Shown: in pieces, positions 50,660-59,982 of the stretch
Numbering within the stretch: position 1 is the stretch's first letter
Layout of the letters: every line of letters begins with the position of its first letter
Assembly (NCBI RefSeq): GCF_000497045.1
Contig: NW_015961957.1
Location: 248,001-312,000, forward strand
Reading direction: 5' to 3'
Length of the DNA stretch: 64,000 bases
Source of the DNA: Kalmanozyma brasiliensis GHG001
Lineage: Eukaryota > Basidiomycota > Ustilaginomycetes > Ustilaginales
Notes under the pieces: generated by a model
Seen by the model: the letters and a program-made list of their open reading frames with translations, nothing else
Told to the model about the DNA's origin: nothing
The model's database searches: none
Made by a program: the position numbers and the translations under genes

Positions 50660-51285
50660 GGTGATGTTGTGAGCTTGACCTTGACTTTAGTGCGATCGCG
50701 GTGAAAGTCAGAGATGCAGTGCTCACCCTGTGGTTTGGATCACGTCGTCATTGATCGTCTGGCCGGTCTGGTGTCGTGCAGCTGTGATGTGAAGGTGAAG
50801 AGGCTGAATGCTTCTCAACTCAGCAGCAACCTCGAAACCAGGGTTCAGTCTGCAGTTCGGCAAGTTCACCACATCCCGATCCCAACCGATCTGACAAATC
50901 AGGGCCAAAATCTAAATTGGGGATTTCTTAGTCTTTTTCCAAAAATGGATCCAATTTCTGGCTGAGCAGGCCAGCCATTGCAAGGCGCACCGCAAAATGA
51001 CGCACACATGCTTCGCAACGACACTTCAGTCACCTCGCCTGCTGTGTTGACGTGCGAGGGTCTAACGGAAATCGAGCACAGACAAGAGGCGATGCAGCAG
51101 CAGCTGGTCCAGGCTCGTGCACTGCGCAACGCCGTTGTTCCTTTTGGACCTCAGACGAGGTCATCGAAGAGGTATTCTTAATCTCGGATTTGGCCTCCAC
51201 TGCCTCGATCTTCCTCATCCTTATCTTCATTCCCATCTACCGAGACCAACTTCCTCATACCCCATCCCTACAGGAAAACACAATC
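50660..51285. other. Divergent intergenic region (SNU66 / OM14-like)
   Basis: This 626-bp stretch lies between two divergent ATGs. The frame of the OM14-like gene is open to 51052 with an ATG, but the peptide has no family look. The last 100 bp are CT-rich with a possible CTACAG acceptor just before the ATG, so a leader intron is possible. Confidence 0.4.
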
Positions 51286-52221
51286 ATGTCGTCGTACGCC
51301 AACATCGCCGCCGAGAACGCGCCTCCCAAGTCGCAGCAGCCCAAGCCGGACCCGGGTCTGCTCGAGGGCCAGGTGGACCACAGCAATGTGAACCACAACG
51401 CACCGGACGTCAACTCGGGCAAGGTCAACGTCGTCCCCGCCGACACCGATCTCGAGCACCTCAAGACGCAGTCTCAAGAAGCCTACGACGAGGCGGTCTC
51501 CAAGGCCCGTGAGCAACGTAAGCAGTTCGAGTCGTCTGCCAAGCAGGCGTCCGACTCGGCCTCCAAGACGGCCCAGGATGCCAAGAAGACAGGCCAGAAC
51601 GCTGCCTCTGACGCCAAGAAGGCGGGTCAAGATGTTGCTTCCGACGCGAAGAAGGCTGGTCAAAACGCTGCCTCCGACGCCAAGAAGGCCGGCCAGGACA
51701 TCGCCGACGATGCTCAAAAGGCTGGCAAAGATGCGGCCAACAAGGCCGAAAAGGTGGCCAACGACGTCTCCTCGGAAGCCGAGAAGTTTGGCAAGGATGC
51801 CCGCGCCACGGCCGAAAAGTACGGCAAGGAGGCGCGCGACCAGGCCGAAAAGGCGGGCAAGAAGGCCGAGGAGTACTACGAGAAGGGCAAGAAGGAGCTC
51901 TCCAAGGACGCCGAGGTGTTGAGGAAGCGCGGCGAGGAGGGCGCCAAAAAGTTGAAGAAGAAGGCGGGCGAGGCCGAGAAGGAGTTGGAGAGCTGGTGGT
52001 CGTCCTTCTCGAGCGACCCCAAGCAGTGGGGTCCCGCCCTCGCCGGTCTCAACGTCGCCCTGCTCGGTGGTCTGGGTGTGTATGCTTACACGCACAAGGA
52101 ACAGGTCCAGCGCACCGACCGTAGGCTCATCAGCGCTGTCACGGTCGGTGTCCTCGGTCTGCTCGGTGGCCAGGGCTACTGGGCCAACGAGACCGCCAAG
52201 AAGCAGAACAGCTCGCTTTAA
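51286..52221 (+). CDS. Mitochondrial outer-membrane OM14-like protein with 11-residue amphipathic repeats
   Basis: This is a single exon of 311 residues from ATG 51286. After a short N-terminal part, about residues 95-220 consist of consecutive 11-residue units of the type DAKKAGQDVAS and DAQKAGKDAAN, grading into KAEKYGKEARD-like units. This is the periodicity of LEA, perilipin and synuclein membrane-binding helices. The C-terminal 80 residues match the OM14 C-terminal domain: WSSFSSDPKQWGPALAGLNV, then two hydrophobic segments separated by a basic turn (TDRRLISAVTVG). In yeast OM14 is a receptor for cytosolic ribosomes and an import partner at the outer membrane. Alternatives such as a stress or LEA-type protein fit only the repeat. 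Confidence 0.82.
   Translation: MSSYANIAAENAPPKSQQPKPDPGLLEGQVDHSNVNHNAPDVNSGKVNVVPADTDLEHLKTQSQEAYDEAVSKAREQRKQFESSAKQASDSASKTAQDAKKTGQNAASDAKKAGQDVASDAKKAGQNAASDAKKAGQDIADDAQKAGKDAANKAEKVANDVSSEAEKFGKDARATAEKYGKEARDQAEKAGKKAEEYYEKGKKELSKDAEVLRKRGEEGAKKLKKKAGEAEKELESWWSSFSSDPKQWGPALAGLNVALLGGLGVYAYTHKEQVQRTDRRLISAVTVGVLGLLGGQGYWANETAKKQNSSL
51574..51744. repeat. 33-bp imperfect tandem repeats encoding 11-residue units
   Basis: About five successive units beginning GATGCCAAGAAG or GACGCCAAGAAGGC are similar at the DNA level, so the array probably grew by recent tandem duplication. Confidence 0.8.
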
Positions 52222-52586
52222 GCGTCGGCTCGACGAGCATCCGCCCTTGTCGGCCTTTTGTAAAGTACATTCCCTTCGTCTCTCTGCGACTCGTACACTT
52301 GTTGATATCGCCGTGAACAAGCCCTAATGAAACAGTCATCACCACTCGATTCACCGCTTGTGACGAAGCAAGATACATGCGGGCTCCGGCCAGACAGCAG
52401 AATACGAAGGAGCGTCAGCTGGGCTGTCAGAGCTCGGAAGGAACAAGACTAACGAGCACCGTTGAATGGGAAGGTCACTCGTCTTATCATCAAAGCATGG
52501 TCCGAATCTCACTCTGAACCTGCTGTCTGTCTGGACATATATCGTGATTGCAGCAAACGGTGGTACAAGTGAGGACCATTCGACAT
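52222..52586. other. Convergent intergenic region
   Basis: This 365-bp stretch lies between the stops of the OM14-like and proteasome genes. No gene is seen; it would hold both 3' ends. Confidence 0.5.
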
Positions 52587-53447
52587 CTAGTCCTCCATCG
52601 GCGCCTCACCACCAGTCCCCGCAGCTGCCTCTCCCTCACCAGCTCCACCCTCGCCCTCAGTCGTCGCCACCGCCCTAGCACCGGGAATCGTCTTTGGCTC
52701 GAGCCTGTCCATGTATGGCCTCAACTCCTCACCCTCGACCACCCTGAACTTCTCTCCCCTCCTTGCCTGTGGCGAGTTGACATCCGCATCCGCACCCGGC
52801 CCGACCACAGCTACGCTGACCTGGTCCAACTCGAGATCTTTGTTCTGGGGCAGAGTATCCCTGAGCGCGAACAGCCCATGAAGGACCAAATCCTCGAGAC
52901 TCGCGTTGGGGAACTCCTCGTACTTCCTCTCGAGGTACGTCTTTGCCGACTGCGAGCGGGCGCCAATCGACATGGCGTAGTACTCGAAGCAGTTGGCGGT
53001 GGGAGAAAACTCGTACAGGTGGGGACCTGTGTCGTCAACGCCGATGATGAGGAAGCCTACGCCATAGGGGCGCTTGCCGTAGTCCATGGTGTTGAACTGC
53101 GCGCGGTCCGCGAGCGAGTCGACCACGCGCGAGATAGGAAGCGGACGCGAGTAGACCAGGCGGGACGAAAGGGCGAGTTGACGCATGTACGTCGACAGAA
53201 CACGAGCATCGGATGTCAGACCAGCAAAGCCAATGCCCATGTGGTTGTCGATGCGGAGCATCTTCTTTTGGTACGAGGCGAGCTCAGAGGGCGCTCGCTT
53301 GAGCGCTACGAGGATGGCATGTGTGTTGCTGCGAAGACCGACCACGGCCGATCCTTGCTTGACGGCTTCGAGGGCGTACTCGACCTGATGCAGACGACCT
53401 TGCGGTGAGAACACCGTGTTGTCACTGTCGTAGGTGTTGCGGAACAT
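52587..53447 (-). CDS. pre5: 20S proteasome subunit alpha6 (PSMA1/Pre5)
   Basis: This is a single exon of 286 residues. It starts MFRNTYDSDNTVFSPQGRLH, the alpha-subunit signature, followed by QVEYALEAVKQGS. The blocks KRPYGVGFLIIGVDD, MSIGARSQSAKTYLER and KKMLRIDNHMGIGFAGL identify alpha6. It is a non-catalytic ring subunit of the 20S core. The Gly/Glu/Ala-rich tail after about residue 250 makes it longer than the usual 230-265 residues. It diverges from SRP receptor beta. Confidence 0.95.
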   Translation of the reverse strand: MFRNTYDSDNTVFSPQGRLHQVEYALEAVKQGSAVVGLRSNTHAILVALKRAPSELASYQKKMLRIDNHMGIGFAGLTSDARVLSTYMRQLALSSRLVYSRPLPISRVVDSLADRAQFNTMDYGKRPYGVGFLIIGVDDTGPHLYEFSPTANCFEYYAMSIGARSQSAKTYLERKYEEFPNASLEDLVLHGLFALRDTLPQNKDLELDQVSVAVVGPGADADVNSPQARRGEKFRVVEGEELRPYMDRLEPKTIPGARAVATTEGEGGAGEGEAAAGTGGEAPMED

Positions 53448-53977
53448 TGTGGCCGCGCTGCTCGATCGAGGCGTTGGTGATTAGGTCGCGGGTGAAGGTA
53501 CCGGAACGGCAGTTATCTGACTCTTCGTTGAGTAGGTGCCGGAGTCGAATATCACAGCTGCCGAGAGTGCTTGATGCAGCCAGAAGAGATGAGCGGTGAT
53601 CGGCGGACCTGAATGAGGATGGGACGTGGTGAGTGGTGAGAAGATGGACTGATGATGCGCAGCTGCACCTATGGAAAAGTGGAGCGTGCTCGCTCGAGCC
53701 TGCGTGGAAAGTGACAAGTCCAGAACGCGTAGCAGCCTGCAAGCCGCCTTCGCAAGCGTAGGTGATCGACCCTAGAAACCCCTTTCAAAAATCACAACAG
53801 CAGAGCGACTATCTCGCTGCACCCGCTTGTGCATGACTAGTGCTTACAAATCTTCATTTTTGCAGCAACCAAGCCGACTCCCGACTCAACCATGTGGACC
53901 GACACTCAGACCAACACCTTCCTCCTCACTGTTCACTCGTACCATCCACAACTTACCTCCGTGTTGGATCCTCAACA
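53448..53977. other. Divergent intergenic region (proteasome alpha6 / SRPRB)
   Basis: This 530-bp stretch carries no gene. I looked for the yeast proteasome element GGTGGCAAA on either strand and did not see it. Confidence 0.45.
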
Positions 53978-55150
53978 ATGTCGTTCGTCGCTCCGGCCCT
54001 TCGCTGGCCCGATACGCTCGCCACACACCTCCCACAGCCCCTCAAAGACACCGGCATTCCTCCGCAATACTTCGTCATCGTCCCAGCAACCCTTCTCGCC
54101 GTGCTCCTGACCTACACGCTCACCCAAGCCTCGTCCGTCGCCAACGCTCCCCATCTCGCGAGCACCTCCTCCGATGTCGATTTCACGCAAAAACGCTCGC
54201 ACGGTCGATCTTCCACCGTCGTCCTCGTCGGTCTGAGCGAGACAGGCAAGACCTCTCTCTTCGCCTCCCTGGTCTACGGGACGACGCCTAGCACGCTTCC
54301 TTCGCAAAAGCTCTCCCAGGGTCTCATCACTTCATCTCTTGAAGCATCTAAACCTGTCACGCTGATCGACCTTCCCGGTCATCCCCGATTGCGACCGCTG
54401 GTAGACGAGCACCTGTCGCAAGCGGACGGCCTGGTGATCTGCATCGACGCAGTCATGGCGTCCAAATCCTCCACGTCGTCTCGACCCGGTGTCGACGGAG
54501 AGAGCATCACTGACGTTGCCGATCTCCTGCACTCCACGTTGACGGTGCTGGCAAAACAACGGTCACGATCCTCTTCGCTTGCGCCGCCGTCCGTGCTGGT
54601 GTTGTTCACCCGCGCCGACCTGTCTCCGCTGCTCGGCGGGTCTTCGGTCGGCACCGACGCTGCGAAGGACGAAAAGCGACGTGCGCAACTGCTCTCCCGA
54701 TGTCGCACCACGCTCGAGAGCGAGCTCGGACAGAGACGGGCCAACATGGGGCTGGGGCGCCGTCGCGGTGGTGCAGGGGTCAAGATCGCCGGTCTGGGCA
54801 AGGTTGCGGACGCTGAAGTTGCGACGGCAGGCGGGATGTTCGAGTGGGTAAAGCGCGCTCTTGGTCTCACTAGCACTACCTCGACTGCACCAGCACAGGA
54901 GGAGGACGAAGAGGAAGAAGACGAGGTGGTGGACTACATCGATTGGGCTGCGTCCCAGCGTGCGACTGAAGATGGGGTTGGAGCGGGAAGTTTCAGCTTC
55001 GACCGATTGGACGATCATGTGGTGTGGGGTGGAAAGGTCGATTTTGCACTCGCGACCGTTGGCAAGAATCGCTCATGGGATCAAACGGAAAAGGTAGATA
55101 CCAGCGGGTTGACGGATTTCACTCGATGGATCGACGAGCTGCAACAATGA
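53978..55150 (+). CDS. srp102: Signal recognition particle receptor beta subunit
   Basis: This is a single exon of 390 residues from ATG 53978 (CAACAATG context); the ATG at 53840 is in frame but adds an unlikely leader. One N-terminal membrane anchor (YFVIVPATLLAVLLTYTL, about 31-48) is followed by a small GTPase domain. The P-loop is GLSETGKTSLF, G3 is DLPGHPRLR, and the G4 equivalent is LFTRADL. SRP receptor beta anchors SRP receptor alpha in the ER membrane and senses ribosome state. Compared with the usual 270-residue length there are Ser/Arg-rich inserts and an acidic insert near 310. It is convergent with the AIFM2-like gene, 19 bp apart. Confidence 0.9.
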   Translation: MSFVAPALRWPDTLATHLPQPLKDTGIPPQYFVIVPATLLAVLLTYTLTQASSVANAPHLASTSSDVDFTQKRSHGRSSTVVLVGLSETGKTSLFASLVYGTTPSTLPSQKLSQGLITSSLEASKPVTLIDLPGHPRLRPLVDEHLSQADGLVICIDAVMASKSSTSSRPGVDGESITDVADLLHSTLTVLAKQRSRSSSLAPPSVLVLFTRADLSPLLGGSSVGTDAAKDEKRRAQLLSRCRTTLESELGQRRANMGLGRRRGGAGVKIAGLGKVADAEVATAGGMFEWVKRALGLTSTTSTAPAQEEDEEEEDEVVDYIDWAASQRATEDGVGAGSFSFDRLDDHVVWGGKVDFALATVGKNRSWDQTEKVDTSGLTDFTRWIDELQQ

Positions 55151-55169
55151 ATCAAACTTTTCTACATAG

Positions 55170-56399
55170 TCAGAGCTTCCAATTGGTACCCTTTGGCACA
55201 CGCAGACTGTCCCACATGCGCTCCACCCCCAGATCCGCCGCTGAGTCCCTCTGCACACCTCCGTTCCGCGGCTCACCCCCATCCGTCGGATTGGCGAACT
55301 TGATGCTCTCGTACAGCCCCAGTTGCAGATGGATCCCGCTGGGTCCGGGGTTGAAGTGCTCCAGCTTCTGTGCGCCTTGGATGAGGGCGAGGATGTTGTT
55401 CTTGACCGTCTGGATCTGACCTATGGCAGAGCGGACGGTTTTGGCTGCTCCGGAATCGGCGATGTCGCCCAGGGCAAAGATGCGCTTGTGCAGCACCGTC
55501 GGATGGGGTGATTGGATCTGGAGGGTGGGTTGAACGCTGATGAAGCCGTTCTTGGTAATGGCGGTGGGAGCGTAGGAGGCAAGGAGCTCCGAACGAGGTG
55601 TTTGACCGGTGCACATCAACACGAGATCCGCCTCCAGCTTCGACCCGTCTTGCAGTCGCACATCGACCATCTTCCCTTCCTCAAATGTGGGGAACCCTTC
55701 GCGTGGCAAGTCAACCCGCACACCGAGTCTCGTTCGCACCCCTCTCTCCGCGAACCGCTTCGCAACAACGTCGTGCAGATCCGGATGAAACGTGTTCATG
55801 AGCCTCTCTCTGCTGTGTACCACTGTGACGTTTCTGCCCGGGTAGACCTCGGCGATGTCGCACGCAACTTGTACGCCCACCGCTCCGCCGCCGACAATGA
55901 CAATCTGGTTGGCAGCGGCGATGGAGTCTTGGTACGACCTTAGCGTGTTCACAGCCTCGTGTTTTGCTTGTGCACCATCGTGGCTGGCGGAGGGGAGGGA
56001 CCAGGGCTCGCGCAGCTCTGTGCCGGTCGCCAGCGCGAGATAGTCGAAGTCGATCTTCTCGCCGAAGTCGTCGACCTTCCTGTCCAGCTGCAGGTATCCC
56101 CCCTCACCGCTTTCGTGGATGGCCACCGCACGGGCGTGCACCATCCGCCCCTCCACGCCTGGCTTCTCAGCGTCCACCAAGGCGTGGCTGTATGGGACAA
56201 GCGCCTTCTCCTCCCCACCGCGACGGAGGACCGAGAAGCGTGGGAAGGTGAACAGGTGGTGAAAGTGCGAGTTGGCCTCTACGACCACCAGCCGATGCGT
56301 AGAGGGTAGCGAAGGGAGAAGGGCTTGAGCGAGTCGAATGCCCACGTACGAGCCGCCAACGATGACGACGTTGCGCGGTTTTGCAGCTGCTGCGCCCAT
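55170..56399 (-). CDS. FAD-dependent NAD(P)H oxidoreductase of the AIFM2/FSP1 (AMID) type
   Basis: This is a single exon of 409 residues. The first dinucleotide fold is NVVIVGGSYVGIRLAQAL (about 10-27) and the second IVIVGGGAVGVQVACDIAE (about 165). The ALATGTELREP block and the FAD-binding LGDIAD block near residue 315 are typical of NDH-2/AIF-like reductases. The start MGAAAAKPRN has a Gly2 in a good N-myristoylation setting, as in human FSP1. Family members reduce quinones or ubiquinone at membranes, and FSP1 suppresses lipid peroxidation. The product ends NWKL at a TGA followed by CTA. No mitochondrial presequence is seen. Confidence 0.88.
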   Translation of the reverse strand: MGAAAAKPRNVVIVGGSYVGIRLAQALLPSLPSTHRLVVVEANSHFHHLFTFPRFSVLRRGGEEKALVPYSHALVDAEKPGVEGRMVHARAVAIHESGEGGYLQLDRKVDDFGEKIDFDYLALATGTELREPWSLPSASHDGAQAKHEAVNTLRSYQDSIAAANQIVIVGGGAVGVQVACDIAEVYPGRNVTVVHSRERLMNTFHPDLHDVVAKRFAERGVRTRLGVRVDLPREGFPTFEEGKMVDVRLQDGSKLEADLVLMCTGQTPRSELLASYAPTAITKNGFISVQPTLQIQSPHPTVLHKRIFALGDIADSGAAKTVRSAIGQIQTVKNNILALIQGAQKLEHFNPGPSGIHLQLGLYESIKFANPTDGGEPRNGGVQRDSAADLGVERMWDSLRVPKGTNWKL

Positions 56400-57324
56400 G
56401 CTGGCGTACTTCGAAATGGTGATGTTTTGAAGGGCTCGTCAGAGAGGCGTCGGTCGATCGTTTTGCACGATATGTGTCCGTGTAGAGGATGCTACCGTCT
56501 TGAGTAGAAACGAAGGTCCTTGGTCTGGCTCGATGCAGGCTAGTGTTATGGAGGAGCATCGGTCTGGCCAGCGAGCCCAAAGCGGATCTTTATATCTCTC
56601 ACAGTCCTCTCGGTGGACATCCTCTCCGAGGGTACGCCCAACAAGACACTTCCGTTCGAGTCGACCGTCCGCGGAAGAATCACCTTCGGCCGTAGTGGGA
56701 GGTTCTTCTGGCCGAGAAAACCCTCTAATCAGATAACTCTGCGCCTCGGCAAGCGCAGCCGTCGGTCGCGTTCCCGCGGATCAGATAAAACTGCGCAGCG
56801 GAAGAAGGATCATCCCCCCTCCAGCCCAAAACTTGGGCCGCTGCTGGCCGACGACCGCGTGCTCACGATCGGCCGTCGCAATGCACACCACACGATGCTT
56901 CGGTTCTGTCGAGTCACACGGTGAGGCTTTGACCGATGGAGCGGCTGTCCGAGGTGTCCTCGCTGCTGCGCGACACCGATTCATCGACACAGCCGCCCTG
57001 CACTGCACCTGCGAGGACTTCCTCAGAGCCGAACAGTGCAAGTTGACGAGACAGAACGATTCGTGCGATGCAGAAGCACGAACCCTGCCTCGAGCAAGCG
57101 ACCCACAGCCAAGATCACGCACATCCAGCCGGTGCCAGATCCGACGTTTCGTCGCACAGATCAAGGTGACTAGCAGAGTTCTCTGAAGCTCCCTCTGGAC
57201 CGACACAAAGACAATGCGAGCCGAAAGGGCACTGAACAGGCACAATCGCCGCTTGTGAAAAGAAAGTGACTCTGATTGAACCCTCAAACGAAAGTGCTGT
57301 TGTACATGCTGTGTATGTATGCTT
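56400..57324. other. Intergenic region without a supported gene
   Basis: This 925-bp stretch lies between the AIFM2-like start and the stop of the 7-TM gene. Overlapping short frames occur on both strands. One + frame holds a CxC...CK cluster near 56990-57045, but there is no supporting gene structure. Confidence 0.45.
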
Positions 57325-59982
57325 CTAAAGCCGCCTGGCATCCCTCGCCGGCCTTTCTGGCTTGGCCTCTCCCCATGTGCTCGCCTTCATCGCTGTAGGA
57401 GTGTCGGGCATCCTCCTCGTCGCGTACTGGCCCTCCGCCCATTCCCTCGCCAGCTTGCTCGCGGGACTTTCGAGGACGTCGGCCATTCTCGACTGGCGCC
57501 TCATCACTGGCGAGGTAGGCATGGGCGGCGACGAAGCGGGTGTGGTCGATGACGCGGGTCTAGCAAGCGTGTCGACCGAAGCGGTGATGGGCGCTGGTAC
57601 CCGCTTGATCCGCGAATCGACCGAAGCAGTGATCGGCGACCCTGTGGGATTGAAAGCATGCACGGCGATCCGCGCGTCCGACGACGCTTGCTTGAACTGC
57701 GCAGTCTCGACCAACCGCGGATCGAACGCCGGATACTCCGCAAGCGTGGTATCGTTCGTACCATACCCTTCCTCCGCTCTTCCGCCGATCATAGGCGCGG
57801 ACATCAACCCAAACGACTCTGTCACATCCTGAGGGATGCTCATTGTCGCCTCCCTCTCTCTTCCCCACGCCCTGACCACCGGCGCCGGCCTCACCGGCTG
57901 CCTCATCTCCTCCATCTCACCCGCCGACATCATCGACGCCAATTGATCGTCCCTGAAAACGAACCCCTGTTCGCCCAACGCAAACTTCATCGACGTGCCC
58001 ATCGCCATCTGCGGCCTAGACTGCACACCAGACGCCTCGAGATCCACACTCTCCGGCACGGCAGGCAGCGTCCTCGTCTTCTCCACCACAGCCGGTCCAC
58101 CCCGCTCCGCACCAGCAGAGTCGGTGTTCTTCGAGGCTCTAGCGAACCTCCTCTTTGGCGGTCCATCGCTCCCCTGGCTCGCCTCCGGATTGGGATTGTC
58201 AAAGTTCCTAAAGACAATCGAGCCGATCGTCAGCGCGCCAAACACCGCGCTTGCCCAAGCAGCCACGGCGCCAGCAACAGAGATCGAGTGCGCGACCGAG
58301 TCCGGTCCTTGCAGCGCATGCTCGTACTCCACCGCCGCCAGGTAGATCGTCACCGCCCCGAAACACGCCGCGGCCGAAATGATGCCAAAGTACAAGATCA
58401 ACAAGTTGACCAGACACCGGCGCAGATACTTATACCGCGACATGGGCCCGCTGGAGAGGGAGACGCGCTTGCGCTTGGCCGACTTGCTGCTCGTCTGCCC
58501 AGCCTTATTGCTGCTTGCGGATGTCTCGATGCGAATCAGCCGACGGAATGCCGATGTGGCCCCCGGCGTGACGGGCGTGTTGGGCTGCGAAGTGCTAGCG
58601 CGCACATCTTCGCCGCTCTCCTTGGCCAGACTTGCCACGTGCCCAAGAGCCGAGCCGAGCCCAGGGGATAGAGCGCCATGCACTCCAAACGACTCCGATG
58701 GTTCCTGGCCCAACGCCGTCTCGAGACCCATCACATCGTGACCAGATTTGTTGCTATGCCCTGTCGCGCGACTGTCGTTCGAAACGCCCCGGTCTTCGTA
58801 GATGTTTTCCAGCGTCGCACCGGCGCGAGACACAGGATTGGCGCCGGAGAATCCACCGGAGGAGGAGACCTTGGTCGTGTTGGGTACGACGAGATTACGG
58901 GCGTGCATGGCGCTCTTCTCGTCCTCCTCGGCCTGCCTCTCCTCTTGCGCGAGCTGAAGCTCGAGCTTGCGCTGGTGACTCTCCAGGATGGCCCGCTGTC
59001 GGTTGACCTGGCGATACAGCAAGAATACGAGCACGCCACCAGCCGGTACGTAGAAGACCAAAAAGAGAATGGCCCAGAAGCCCCAGAGCACGTAGCCAAC
59101 ATCAATGTAGTAGTACGAGCGAGACCAGTCGGTGAAGATGGCGTATGCCTGCGCGCGCATGTCGTTGACGGCCATCTGGTTGACGACGGTGTTAGCGACG
59201 GTTGCTTCGATCAAGCTCTGGAAGCGGCTGTCCCAGTCCTTGTAGGCATTGAAAGCGTTAGTCATCTTGACGGAGGAAAGGCAGACGGGTGGGAGGAGCG
59301 AAACGATGAGCACGAGCGGCAGCCCCCAGCAGGTGAGGTTGACGATCAAAGGCCAGGGAAGACGGCCTCTCGCGCTCGTCTTGCGGTGAGATGCGGTGGG
59401 CTTGTCGAGCGTGTCGGGTGCAGTGTAGAGAGAACCCCATCCGGTCAGGAAAGCTCCGCAAAAGAGCGGAATCCAGACCAAGGATCGAAAGGCCTGGAAG
59501 AGCCTGACGTAGACTTCATTGTTCTTGTGGAAGAGTTCCCAGACGACAGCGTTGAAGGCGACGGTGAGAATGCCATAGAGACCCTCGAGAAGCAAGAAGC
59601 AGTTGATAGCGTTGGGTATCAAGTAGGAGCCTTGAGCGCGACGTTCGAGTCGCCAGATGTGAAGTCGACCGTAGTACAAGCGATGAAGGACGACGGGAAT
59701 ACCGATGAGGATCAAGACCGCAATGATGCCAGCGGTGACCAGACTGGAGATCTCGAAGTAATTGTCCACGTCGAGGAAGAACAGGCGTCGAATGTAGGCT
59801 CGCAGTTCAGCGATGGCTGCCAGCTGAACACTTGCGTCTGTCGAGGAGAGACCTGAGACGATCGACTCGGGGAAAGTGGTTGGTTGTGTGGGGCCGCGAA
59901 GGAGCTGAAGCAGAGTGGTCGCAATGACAGATGGCTGTTCTGGCGTTGCGGCCAGAGCAGCGGCCCGGGGAAGCCACGGCAT
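57325..59982 (-). CDS. Seven-transmembrane protein with a 200-residue cytosolic-type loop, function unknown
   Basis: This is a single exon of 885 residues. Hydrophobic helices are at about 78-102, 125-149, 161-185, 208-234, 301-333, 533-560 and 575-601, giving seven spans. Between spans 5 and 6 lies a roughly 200-residue hydrophilic loop, starting with a charged helix (RQRAILESHQRKLELQLAQ) and ending in a basic patch (SAKRKRVSL). The C-terminal tail of about 284 residues is Ser/Pro/Arg-rich. This outline (seven spans, long third inner loop, long tail) resembles fungal GPCRs, but no DRY-like or NPxxY-like motif is present. I do not recognise the family. An alternative is a transporter-like or lineage-specific membrane protein. 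Confidence 0.8.
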   Translation of the reverse strand: MPWLPRAAALAATPEQPSVIATTLLQLLRGPTQPTTFPESIVSGLSSTDASVQLAAIAELRAYIRRLFFLDVDNYFEISSLVTAGIIAVLILIGIPVVLHRLYYGRLHIWRLERRAQGSYLIPNAINCFLLLEGLYGILTVAFNAVVWELFHKNNEVYVRLFQAFRSLVWIPLFCGAFLTGWGSLYTAPDTLDKPTASHRKTSARGRLPWPLIVNLTCWGLPLVLIVSLLPPVCLSSVKMTNAFNAYKDWDSRFQSLIEATVANTVVNQMAVNDMRAQAYAIFTDWSRSYYYIDVGYVLWGFWAILFLVFYVPAGGVLVFLLYRQVNRQRAILESHQRKLELQLAQEERQAEEDEKSAMHARNLVVPNTTKVSSSGGFSGANPVSRAGATLENIYEDRGVSNDSRATGHSNKSGHDVMGLETALGQEPSESFGVHGALSPGLGSALGHVASLAKESGEDVRASTSQPNTPVTPGATSAFRRLIRIETSASSNKAGQTSSKSAKRKRVSLSSGPMSRYKYLRRCLVNLLILYFGIISAAACFGAVTIYLAAVEYEHALQGPDSVAHSISVAGAVAAWASAVFGALTIGSIVFRNFDNPNPEASQGSDGPPKRRFARASKNTDSAGAERGGPAVVEKTRTLPAVPESVDLEASGVQSRPQMAMGTSMKFALGEQGFVFRDDQLASMMSAGEMEEMRQPVRPAPVVRAWGREREATMSIPQDVTESFGLMSAPMIGGRAEEGYGTNDTTLAEYPAFDPRLVETAQFKQASSDARIAVHAFNPTGSPITASVDSRIKRVPAPITASVDTLARPASSTTPASSPPMPTSPVMRRQSRMADVLESPASKLAREWAEGQYATRRMPDTPTAMKASTWGEAKPERPARDARRL

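Noticed and set aside
53840..53977. Upstream in-frame ATG for SRP receptor beta
   Set aside because: The added 46 residues are polar and unlike the family. The ATG at 53978 has the usual CAACAATG context and places the membrane anchor properly.
55170..55180. WKL at the end of the AIFM2-like protein as a peroxisomal signal
   Set aside because: Trp at position -3 is outside the accepted small-residue pattern for type 1 signals.
56881..57186. + strand frame with a CxC...CK cluster resembling a SWIM zinc finger (Sws1/ZSWIM7)
   Set aside because: The final His is missing, the spacing is short, no exon structure that restores it is convincing, and an overlapping frame exists on the other strand.
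58678..59856. 392-codon + strand open frame opposite the 7-TM gene
   Set aside because: It lies antisense to a gene with clear membrane helices. The peptide has no recognisable features and arises from codon bias.
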